Position numbers and translations under genes: made by a program. This document shows, in pieces, positions 49,301-60,375 of a DNA stretch of 64,000 bases; within the stretch, counting starts at the first letter, position 1, and each line of letters begins with the position of its first letter. The stretch is taken from positions 48,847,515 to 48,911,514 of the forward strand of contig OU015528.1 in NCBI GenBank assembly GCA_907165065.1, given 5' to 3'. Source of the stretch: Caprimulgus europaeus (Eukaryota; Chordata; Aves; Caprimulgiformes; Caprimulgidae). Under the pieces are notes generated by a model, which saw nothing but the letters and a program-made list of their open reading frames with translations, did no database searches and was not told where the DNA came from.

Positions 49301-52300
49301 ACATTTTACCACCCCAGAATGCCAACACTGACTTGAGCCTTTGAGAACCATGGACAAGAGGAACTATTCTCTGGAGGTTAGACCCTATTGTGTGGTGATG
49401 CTTAGACCATGCTACTGCTTTTGTCTGTTTTGTAATGCTATGTCCTAACAAAACTAAAGTTGCTGTAAACAGTGGCTTTATCTTCTAAGAACAACATTTA
49501 ACTAAAATTCCTTTGATTTCCACATTGTATCACATTTGATATGAAGCCTCAAAAATGACCTGCTGAGGTAGCTGCTTGTTCCGTGCTCACGGTGTGAGCC
49601 AGCTACCTTGTGGTAGTATGTGAGCATGGAAAAAAATCCTTTTGCTTTGAATTGTGTATTTACTTCTGAGTCCATATTCTCTGGGGACCAGTTTCTTCTG
49701 TAGGTTGGAATCTTTGATTCTGCTAAATTAAGCATATCAAAGGATCTGTATTTCTCTGTCTCCACTAACAGAGCCATTTAATGCCTCATAACATTGACTC
49801 ATTAAAAGATAATACATGCAAGTATTTCATCATACTTTGAAAATATTAAAAAAAAAATTCTTGTTTCATATTTCTCTTCCAACAGCATCCTCCCAACAAA
49901 AAGGGACTATTGCCCTGTATCTGGGGTTTTTTTGTTTCCAGTAGCCAAAACTAGTCTTCCGGAATACAGTCATAAAGACAATGCTTTTAGTATGTCAGCA
50001 GCCATGTGTAAGCTGCATGTCATGTCAATGATTTTCTATGACACAAGAACATTTTGAGTTGTAAAAGCTTTGAAGAATGTCATTTTATCAAGAAACAAGC
50101 CCCTCTCATCCTGAAGGTGACAGTCAGTTATTTTTCTTTCTTTCTTTCTCCTCTTTTTGTGTTCTTAAGTGAACAGTCACTCCTTTTTCTGTACTTTTCA
50201 GCTGTTTTTAAAACCTTCTGGGCATTTGAGATCCTGAAGGCTTTTGGAAGTGCTGGATTGGAAAAAAACAACCCTAGTTGTTTCAAGTTTCAAGTCCTCT
50301 ATACTAGGTCTACCTTTGATGCAACTGTATGGTTTTTTTGGTTGAACCTTCTGTTTGGCTTTGTGCCTACAATCGTCTCTTGAACAAGCACAGCTAGGTA
50401 AGGAGTTTATCAGTGTTCCCTAAACTGATATGAGACACCTACCCATCTAAGCATGTTGTGGCAGAACATGCTGATTTCTGCAGTGCTGCTAAGATATCCA
50501 CTTTCATCATTCATGTGACCTGCAGTAGGGAACTGCTCCTGATCCTGGTTTTGTTTCCTGTTCAGAATCTGCTTCACAGACCTCCTCTTTGGGTGCAGGG
50601 AGAGCGATCCCAATCCTGTTTCTCACAGAGAAGACCACAGCGTGAATATAATTGTCTTTTGCCTCTAGTGTGAAAGGTTCTTGTAACAGTGTAAGAGACC
50701 AAAACAATTTTTCTTTCTCTTTTTAACCCTCCCAAACTCCATTTTCTGTGTAGTATGGTTGCTACGGAAGAGATTAGGAAACTGCCTGTATTTTAATAGC
50801 AGCTGTTGTTGCTGCAGTAGAGAAAAGTTGTAGTGGAATGTGAGATAGTATCAAATAGTAAAGAAATAAACTTCTGCTTAACTGTCCCTTTGCCCAGGCT
50901 TACTCCAAGCTATTCTTTAAAATGCATTGAGATGAATAGAACTGTATGGCTGTTATTCTCAACAACAGAGAATACTCGCAAATTGTGAGGACCAACAGTG
51001 TATCTGCTGCTTCTCCTTCACCCCACAGAGGGACATGAATTTTTGGCATCCTGTTCCTAGGATAGCAAACTGTCATATAATCCCTGCAGTTTGGGTGTCA
51101 TTTACAGTCTGCTTCACTTAAATGCTTCTCTGTTAACTGCACAGTCTGCTTAAATGCAAAGCCAGTGTGTATTCCCCATCAGCAGTTAGTGGATTAAAAT
51201 GCTGTTTGGCTCAGAAAATTGCCTTTAAAAAAGGCCCGAAAAGTTGGCTTTTCTTTGTTGGTAACCCCCATTCTAGCACATTCTGTGTGCTGTGAGGGGG
51301 TTTGACAACAGGACCAGAAAAACACAACTCTGGAGAAAAAAAAAAAGTCATCCACCTCAGCAATTTGAGTTTTCAGAATTAATTTTGACCATTGTATACT
51401 CACTCATTGATCACAAACTATCATAGCTGAATTTTTCTTATAGCTTCTTGTGGACGCTGCAAAAAATTTGGTAATACTAACCGCCCTTTGCTGCTTCTGT
51501 ACAGAAAGGTGTTGCAACTGGAGTTTAGCTGCCCTTGCTGGTGTATAAACCAGAATCTAATCTGGTTTCCCATCGGAACATGAAAGGGCTAATGCAAGCC
51601 AACATTAGTTTTGTAAGCAGGCACAGCTGAAAAATGCTGAGACCATTTTCGTTGTGAGGGAAAGGTTTTCTCACCATGTCTCCAAGGGACTGAATTCAGT
51701 CATAAATGTAGGATAAAACCTCCACTGAAAACAACAGCTGATGTTCTGCACATTCCAAAGCTGAATTTGGTATTGGCTATTGGTCAAGTGCGACTATTTA
51801 ATCAGAAACTAGGAAAAAAAATTCTCAATGTATTTAGAACAGCTGATGCTGGCTGAGTGGTAAGTGGAAAGGTGGCTTCACCCTTGAAAGCAGCAGTTAC
51901 ATGGCACTGTGATATTTACGTTAGAGGCCTCAGTTGTGTACAAACAGCTGTGATGATTTTGTTCAGCAAATATCCCATGTTGTCAAAGTAATCTTTTCTG
52001 GTTGCACATTATAATTAAGTTGCTTGCATATAGGCTGTTGGTTTAATGTAACTGAAAAACAGCGGGGGCTGCAAATGGCTCAGTGCCATGTTTCCTTAGG
52101 CTGTGGTCTCTGACCCCTCACAAGGTAAACCCGGTCAGACCTACTCAGTGCTAGGCCAGAGAAAATTCTCCTAAAAAATCTTTGTCACTACAAAAAGGTA
52201 GAGGTGTTGATGAACTAACTGGCAGGTTTCCATCCCACCTTATGCTGTATTAATGCTTTCTAGTGAATTAAGTGGATGCTGTAGCACAGAGCTTTCAAAT

Positions 52301-55300
52301 GGGGTGTGCAGAGGTGCTGAACAGCATACAAATAGATGACCGTGAACCCTTATGACCATTAAAGTGCGTCGTTTGCTTTTACCTATGCTTGCACTTTCCT
52401 CAGCGTAGATAATGAAGTTAGGCTAATTTCACTTGTTCTTTGGTAGGTTCTGTTTCTAATTGCGTGGCTTATTGATTGGGTTGCAGGGATGAATTTTTCT
52501 ATCTGGCAGTCTGCTTTCATGGAATTTACAAAATCAATAAATCATGTCTGTGAGCATCATACAGCCTGTCTAGTTAATATGCGGTTTATGTCTTGCACTC
52601 TTCCTTTTGGCACGAGTATCCTAGCCTGAATTCCAGGGAGTTCTGCCTCCCTCAGCCTCCCTATAGGGTTTGGATTGGCTGTAGCAGCCTTCCTCCCTTC
52701 CTGTTCTGTGCTACTTCTCCTGCTGTCTGTCGTAATCTACCATATGGCTGTGCTTAATCATTACCTTGGTTGGGCGACCTTGAGTATCACTTGGGATTCC
52801 TTAGAAGAAAAGGCTTTGTAGAGATGTGAACACAGAGCCTCTTTGGCAGTAAGTCTGTATTCCACATAGCATGCACAGGGCCTCACCACAAGCTGCAGTT
52901 CAGAGCTGTGTGCCTCTCTTTGCTAGTTTTCAAAAATCAGGAAATGCGGAATTTTTTTAATTTGTTGTCGTAAATGTGTCCTGGTATGTGACATGGTCTC
53001 TAAAATGAGATATTTTTTTTTTTTTCTCTTGAGCCGCTAAGGGGCGGAGGCTGATTCTGTAGGTTCTGTAGTAGTTCTAGCCACACTGTTAAAACACAAA
53101 GTGTGGTTTAGAAATGGAAAGGCTTTCAGGTATGTGTGTGTAAGGGCAAGCATGCTGTTGCAGATTTAGATGATGAGGTGCAAAAAACACCTTAGCTCAA
53201 CATAAATATTCGTTCGTGCTACTGCTTACTACTAATGCACCCCTGTACTACGACTAGAGTTTTAAGTGTCCTGAAAGTGCCCTGAAAGTCTGCATGTGGG
53301 TGCAGCCTCTGTATATCAAGCATATACTGCTCACGAGCCATGAGTAAGCAGGAATAAGCTCTGGTCTTGGAATATGCCTATGGGTTCCCTGTTAAGGCAG
53401 TGCTATGGTAAGACAAACAAAAATAATCATGACTTGTTGTATTTCACTAACAGTGTAATTCTGTTGATAGTAGCTGTATCACAATGTTATTTATCTCTTA
53501 GTATGCCACTGGCCCCCAGCCCCTCCATCAAATTCTTCCCTACACTTCCTTCCTTTTAAACTGCTGGCAGCAGTCCTCTGTACCAGCTCCCAGATTCTCT
53601 GAAATGTTTTACTAATTCTTGGAACAGTTTGTTAGAGATATAAAAACCTTATTTGAACTTTATTTCAGAATTTTTCATACCTGTGAAATAAATGATAACC
53701 ATTTTCAAGTGGGAAAGTCAGACAAGCATGCAAAGCCCACCAAATGTTGCATAGGCACTGACACGAGTTGAAAGAGCTGGATAGAAGGGTACCAGTATGG
53801 AACTTATTTTCTAGCCAGCAGAGAGATCTCTCCTTTATATGACCTGATTTATTCCTAATTTGAAAATTAATTTAAAGATTAAGTAGAAGGATAAAGGAAA
53901 CAGAAGGTTGTTGGTTTGTGATTGAAAGACTTAACACTCCAGTCTGTCTTTGAGTAACTTTGAATTTTGTATTTCTCTGGTCATTCTAGACCTTTGGCTG
54001 AGCTCCATGTACAGCAGCCTTGGTTTGGCTCTTGGGACATCTGTTAATCTATATATAGGATTCACACACTTGCACACGTAAACAGGTGATCTCCTAAATA
54101 TATGAAATGGTGTTGGGAACTCCAAGTACTTAGTTAAGCCAAAATGAATTCATCAGTGAACTGAAGTAATCCTTTTTGCCCTCCTCCCAGCCACAAAAAT
54201 AAACTATATTGGAAAAAAAAAGTGCATTATGTGCTGATTATGACTTGTGCTTAATATGTATGTATATACATGCATGAATCCCAGGAATTACTTTGTGTCT
54301 GTTAAAAGTACCCTGAAAATGACCTTTTTCCTATTCTCCAATCTAATCCTCTTGAGAGTTGCTACTTTCTTTGTTGTGAAGGGACATAGTGTTTAAAAAT
54401 AAAAGGTGCATATCATGGGTAGAGAAGAAGGGTAGTAGATAGTAACTGATATAGAAATAAGATATTTTGAAGATTCATAAGGGAAGCTGAAGTCAGGAAG
54501 GGAATTATAAGTCATTTGATGGAGTCTGTAGCTGTCTCAAGGAGACTTCAGAAGAGCAAAAGGCCAATAGTATTTTGCGTCACTACTGAAAAAGGGTGAG
54601 TAAAGAGTGGCTAAAATGGTATCAGTTTCCAGGAAGAAATTATGGAAAAATTTGATAAAGAATTTAGATGGTATAAAAATAGCAATGTAGTCACACTATT
54701 CAGCTTTTCAATTTGTGAAAACAGGTCTGTTCAAATGATATTTTGTTTTTTGAATACATGAAGTCTAGTTGCTAGGGGTTTTGTCCGAGTGTAATAGACT
54801 TTTATAAGGTCTTAAACTTAGTAGTATGGTATATTTTGGTTTTAAAAAGTATCTTTGAATTTAATGAAGTACTGCTTAAGTGGATTAAGAACTGACTGTA
54901 GTCGAAGAAAGCAGAAAAGCATTTCTAGTTGGGATCAGCCTGGTGTTGTCTGGAAATAGATGCAAGGTGGTAATGGTGTGGATGGAACAAAGACTAGTGA
55001 AGGCATAAATAATGACATTAAAAATGGTTTAGATCTTTTAGGCAAACTGAGATAGTTGGTAAAAATGTGCATAAATACAGATGAGGGCAGTTATGCACCA
55101 AGGAGCAAAAATGCCAGCCACACCCTGTGTGGGAGAGTTTTTTGATGAAAATCCCTGACTCTGGGAGGTGAAAGGTAAATAGTAGGTGTACTTGGAAATG
55201 GGAGGGAAAGTAGATGGTCTTAGCAAGTAAATAGCAAAGTGTCAAAAAGAGCTAACATGCATTGCTAGCTCTGTAAGTGAGAAGACATGAGTATTAATGA

Positions 55301-56780
55301 GACTGACTGCACTTAAAGCTGTGGAGATAGACCTGATGGTATAGGTCTGTGCCTTGCCTGTATACTTTTAGTGAGATGTCCTAATTTAAGGTATGGAAAT
55401 GAGTCCCTGAAATGGCTCACTAGTGGAAATAATGGCACATAGTGAGAGATTTGATGTGGCGTTACCTAATAGGGCTGAAATTACTTAGTGGAATACTGCT
55501 GCTGGAAGGATGAAGTCTCACTCCCACCTTATGTTAGTGCTAGCAAATACCTGGCTATACAGTTACTTCTGCAACTCACTAATGAGGAAACTGTTCCTGT
55601 TTCAGTTGGGCTGTGGACTCTGTCATATCAGTAAGTCCCGCCACCAGCCAGGAGAACATGAGAGATGATGTGAGGAGTGAAAGATTTGACTCCATTGCAG
55701 CAAGCTGTTAGATCAAGTGCTCATGTGGATGTGTCATCACTTGACTCGGGTTTTGATCACCTCAAAACGAATCCAGCAAATTAAAAGCTTTGTGAACAGG
55801 CCAGCCGTGAGACTGTGTTAGCCTTCGCGCTAGCACAGAAGTAGGAGTGTGATTGCATGCTGGGTGGGAGGAAGAGTCCGGGACTACCACTTCTGTTTCC
55901 AGTTTCATGGCCAAACGAAGGGCCTGTTCCTTCCCCTCTGCGTTCCCTCCTCCTCACGCTGGCTCTTGGCTGATCCCCCACAGACTTAGCATGGTGCTCT
56001 GTGCACCCTCCCTTCCTCTCTCTCTTCCCTGTACTAAAGGAAGTAGTTTCCTGCCTAGGGTGCGTATATTAAGAAATCTTAGTTTGGTTTAAGAAAGAGA
56101 AGAGAGGTAACTTAGTTGCACACTGTATACAGAAGTACCTCCACAGGTAGGAAATATATTCTCACAGTCATAAACCTTTTAAAGAAAGGTACATCAAGAG
56201 CCAAGGGAGTGGAAGCTAGACAAATCCAAGTGAAAGTGTAAGCGTGCATTTAAGTGAGGGTGATTAGTCACTGTGCAAACAATCCAGTAAGAGATGAATC
56301 TCTTGTTCACTTCATATGAAGACAAGAACCCTTATTGGAAAATGGATCTTAGTCAAATACAAACTGTAAATAGGAGGTTGAAAGAAACAGGTAAAATGTG
56401 ATAATGTGTGTAAGTAGGTGAAGTGGTATCTTCTTAAATTTTTTGACCCCTGCTTTAGGGAGTGCACAGTATAAATTTGGATATAATGTGTGAAATGAAT
56501 GTATCGGACAAGAAAATTCATGAGAAAGGAAGCATAAGGGTTATATGTATAGTAGGACTGTGGAGTAGTTTGGTTGTCTGCTGATTCCACTACGTTTGTG
56601 TGGACTTCTCTTATGTGGACTATAGAACTGATGTAAGCTTGACAGAGAAATTGAAATGCAGTCAGGGAAGATGCCATGCCATTCGTTCAATTATATTTTA
56701 TGTTGAGTATACTTAGAAGCTTGGGTTTGATTGCAGACAGGATTCAGTATCTATTGATGTTCACTCAGGTTGTCCTAAAT

Positions 56781-56834
56781 ATGTGTGTGCGCACGCGTGC
56801 ATGCATGCGCATTTTGTACGTGCATGCATATGTG
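56781..56834. repeat. Alternating purine-pyrimidine tract (Z-DNA-prone)
   Basis: 31 strictly alternating bases (56781-56811), including GTGTGTGCGCACGCGTGC, then TTTT, then 19 more alternating bases (56816-56834). The central part is GC/GT-rich, the composition most favourable for left-handed DNA. It lies about 0.8 kb upstream of the RPEL1 exon. Confidence 0.75.
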
Positions 56835-57640
56835 ATTTATTTGCATTGATTTTGTAATGTCCCTTTCATATGGAAGCTATCTTTTACTGTTTGTAAATAT
56901 TGCTTTAAATGTGTAGTTTAAAGGGAAACTGCTGTTATAATAGAAATGCTGAAATTATTACTATTCCAGAGATTTATGTTAAAAAAAAAATTATTTCATA
57001 CAGGTAATGCATATGTCTACTACTCTAAAATAAATAGAAAAAATTCTAGTGATAAGGGATTCCTTTTGCTGTGGAGCAAGGACACTTCTAGATATATCCA
57101 TGATCTTTCACTTTCATGGCATGTTTTTGAAGAAGAATTTCTGATTTGAGCAAGGAAATCAGCCTTGTAATTTAAAGTAATGACCAATAATTTTGTCATA
57201 TCAATTTAATCTACACATGGTAATTAGAGTTTTCAGGAGTCATTAGCAGCTGGGATGTCACTCTGTGTTTATTGGAGGACTGTCAACCACTGTTTCTCTT
57301 TGTTTGTTTTTGAATATTAATGGTTTGCAAAGAGGTTGGTGCTCTAGAAAGAATTGAGAAACAAGCCTGGCTTTGCGGATTTTTATCGCCCTGCCAAGAC
57401 CCTGCGCAACTTCCTCTCCCTGTTGCCCACAGCAGAATACGGAAACCTGACTGCTGAAGGCCACTTCTGCAATTGCAGTGGTGCAGGGGAGCAGAGTGGG
57501 AGGGAGGGAGGTCTTTTGTTCTGCTGCTTGCTAGCGCCTTGGCATCCAAAGAAGAAAGCAAGATGCATTTGAAAATGTCTCTTCTGTTGTTTCTCGCACT
57601 GATGGGTTCCCTTCTCTTCCCTCTCTTTGCTGTCGTGCAG

Positions 57641-57706
57641 TGCTGCAGTTGAAGCTCCAGCAGCGACGCACCCGGGAGGAGCTGGTGAGCCAAGGGATCA
57701 TGCCGC
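57641..57706 (+). CDS. MRTFA: MRTFA exon encoding RPEL1
   Basis: 66-base exon between acceptor GTGCAG (57635-57640) and donor C|GTAAGT (57707). Two bases complete the Val codon begun by either 5' exon, then the frame reads LQLKLQQRRTREELVSQG and IMP, ending one base into the following Pro codon. This is the first RPEL repeat of MRTF-A; RPEL motifs bind G-actin and hold the protein in the cytoplasm. The residues LQLKL and EELVSQG distinguish it from MRTFB, which I recall as LQLRL and EQLVDQG. The ATG at 57700-57702 is the first Met of the short MAL(met) form (MPPLKSP...). Entry and exit phases are both 1, so skipping would keep the frame while removing RPEL1. The next exon (PLKSPAAFHEQ...) is beyond the window. 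Confidence 0.97.
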
Positions 57707-59410
57707 GTAAGTATCACTTAAAATCTTTGTCTTGGTGTTTTTATGCATATTTTTGAGTGGAGAATAGTTTCACATATGATCAGATTCTCTGTTTCTGGAT
57801 GAAAAACATAATCAATAAGAGCCCCACCCTGTCCCACCCAACGTGGTCCTTCTGAAGTCTTGGTACGCTAAGGTATGGGGCCGCCTCTGAAACGGAGGAA
57901 GAGAGTAACGGCTCCACGCATAACTGTAGTCCAAAACAATGTTTATATTTGATCAAGTGAAGAAGAGTCTTCTGGAGAACATGCTATGCTAGAAGTGCTT
58001 TATGTACTTCACACATGCTGGTAATCACTCTCTTAACAGGCTTCCTGCCTCTGCAGTTTCTGTTCTTGTTTGTCAGCTCCCCAGACCTCTGAGGCAGTTG
58101 TAACTTTGTATGTATATATTCTATAAACAGAGTGAAAACAAGCAGTGCTTACAAGATGTTAACCAGCACAGGGCCATGTTTTATGTTTGTAGCTAGAAAA
58201 CATAGCAAGAAAGAGCCCTATGGGCATCAGCCAGTCAGTAGTCCTCTTCCTGCACTGAAACGGAAAATCTGCAGAGCCAGAGAACTTTTATTTGTCTGGG
58301 TGGACTCATAGGGTATCAGGTTAGTGTTGGAGAAGGTGTTTTTTTTTTTTTTTGTTCCCCCTCTTCCCCTCAAAATGCAGAAAGATATCTGACAAATAGT
58401 TTTGTCATGCTTTGGTACCTCGGAACTAGATGACACATAGGTAACAGCTTGAAGCAAGACCAAAGAACAAGTGTTTTATTCTTGAGGCCATCTCATTTTC
58501 ACTTAACAGCTTTAGTAAAAGGCAGTGGATCAGATCTATGTTTTCTTCTTTCAAAAACTTTCCCCCTCCCCCATTTCACAAACCTTATTTGATGACAGTG
58601 TAGTAAAGAGGAGTTTCTCGTTCCTTCTATTTCTGGGGTGCACACTGTAATATGACACAGGGATGCGACTTAGACTTTGCTAAAGGCGTAAGGGTAGGCT
58701 GTCAGCTCTCTCTCTGACTGAAGAGAACCTGTCAGCAGCACTCTGTCAGCTGAAGTGGCTCTCTGGAAGGTAGTGACATGTTCAAGATGTTTCTGGGACC
58801 CCTACTTAAGATTCTATTACCAAATCAAAAAGGAAAGATTCTCCTCTCTTCTTATTTTTACTTGGAGAACTTGTGTATGTGCTTCAACAGAATATACTTA
58901 CTTGCTTTTTGATGAAAGACTAGTATCCCAGTGACTGTGCCCTTTTATTAATACTTCCCAAAAGAAAATGTCCTGACTTCTTTGTGGTCTCCTGCTTTAG
59001 GTGGATATGTATGCAAATGCTGTATTAAAATTTGCTCAGTAGTGGCTTTCCTCAAAGTGTGCCTGGCCAAACTTGTGATTCCTGAGAGGGGTCTATTTTA
59101 CAGGCTCTTTGAAAATGAGGCCCTTGCAAGTAATTTAAGTAAGGCACTCAGAGTAATTAGTCAGTTTTAAATTTGCTTAAAATGCAGCCTAAATAACTAG
59201 TCTTTGCAGACTTGTGCCCTTCATTGCTTCATTTATGTCTCTTACATGTGAGTTTTGTGACAGACCAAAGAAGAATGCTCAGTGAAATACCATTGTGAAA
59301 ATATTGGTGAACATGAAAAGGTCCTTTCTGCAATGGAGAAAAAACACTTTGGTAGTTGTGTGCTAAACGTGATTTGAAATTAGTTCCCTCCAAGTCATGG
59401 TATCATTTAC
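57707..59410 (+). other. MRTFA: MRTFA intron after the RPEL1 exon
   Basis: Begins with a strong donor GTAAGT. A small CpG cluster at about 57840-57920, including ACGTGG, GGCCGCC and AACGGAGG, stands out against the AT-rich background 135 bases past the exon. No further exon is seen. Confidence 0.6.
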
Positions 59411-60375
59411 TGTGTTGGTTTAACCCACATTAGGACCATGCGGTCCTGCACTCACCCCACCCCTTGGTGAGATGGGATAGGAGTCACAGCAAAGGGGGCA
59501 CGGGATTAGGAATGAAGGACAGGGACTCGCCAGTTACGGTCATGGACAAAACAGACTCAATTTGGGGAAAAAAAATCAATTTAATCTGTTGCCATTCATA
59601 TGAGTAGACATAACAACCACATCTTACAACACCTTCCCCCCACCCCTCCCTTCTTCCCGGGCTCAAATCACTTGGTTCCAAATTTCTCTACCTTCCCCCC
59701 ACCCAGTGGGACAGGGAATGGGGGTTGCAGTCAGTTTACCATTGCTGCTCTTCCTGGCATGGAAGTCCAGGAACAAGACGTTCCAACATGAGCTTCCTAT
59801 GGAGTCATGGACCTCTTTGGGCTCAGCTCCTGTCTCCGGCATGGGGACATCCATGGGCTGCAGATGGTTCTCTGGTCCAGCGCACCTCCTCATCCCCGCC
59901 CCGGCATCGAGTTACTCTCGGGGTCTCAATTCAGTCACACTTGCCCTCAGGCTCAGCTTCTCTGCTCCAGCGTGGAGTCCTCCATAGCCTACACGTGGGT
60001 ATCTGCTCTGCCATTGAACTTCCATGGGCTGCAGGGGACCTCCATGTATGCCTTCTCCTACTCCATGCAGTTGAACTGGGTGTCTGAGGTTCTCTGTCCT
60101 CCTCCTCCTCCTCCTTCCTCCTGGCAACAAAGCTCTCTCTCCTTTGTTTAGGCCGATGGTTGTCTTTTGTTTAGGTGGCCTCTCCTCCAGGTTCTCTCCA
60201 CCTTCTTCTTTTCAAGACAGTCCTTTCCCTCACAAATATGGATTCACAGAGGTGTTTCTGTATTGCTGGTTGGCCCAGCCTGGGCTGGGGGGGTAAGCCT
60301 TGGAGCCAGGGGAGCTTTCGGCTCTCAGCACCCCCACTACCAAACATGACACCCCCACTCCCCAAATGCAACACA
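59411..60375 (-). mobile_element. Solo LTR of an avian endogenous retrovirus (ERVL-like), fossil
   Basis: A 965-base element bounded by the inverted ends TGTGTTG and CAACACA, flanked on both sides by the 5-base target duplication TTTAC (59406-59410 and 60376-60380). Five-base duplications fit the ERVL class. On the minus strand its 3' part matches avian LTRs I recall (GTCTGTTTTGTCCATGACC and GGGTTAAACCAACACA at the very end). It is C- and CTCC-rich on the + strand and contains repeated CCATGGGCTGCAG-type units. There is no gag, pol or env sequence on either side, so it is a solo LTR left after recombination between two LTRs. Intact duplications suggest moderate to young age. The exact subfamily is not assigned. 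Confidence 0.85.

Larger units (their letters stand above)
42457..57640 (+). other. MRTFA: MRTFA intron, distal part up to the RPEL1 exon
   Basis: No additional exon recognised. It begins with a GC-richer block holding the CTCF-like site, and contains a short tandem duplication, a 161-codon open frame (45892-46377) that I cannot assign, and a Z-DNA-prone tract. The last 40 bases form a classic 3' splice region: CACTGAT branch-like sequence near 57598 and a pyrimidine tract ending GTGCAG. Confidence 0.6.

Noticed and set aside
57283-57717. 144-codon minus-strand frame over the RPEL1 exon
   Set aside because: It is the antisense shadow of the MRTFA exon and its GC-richer flank; the + strand exon with splice sites explains the openness.
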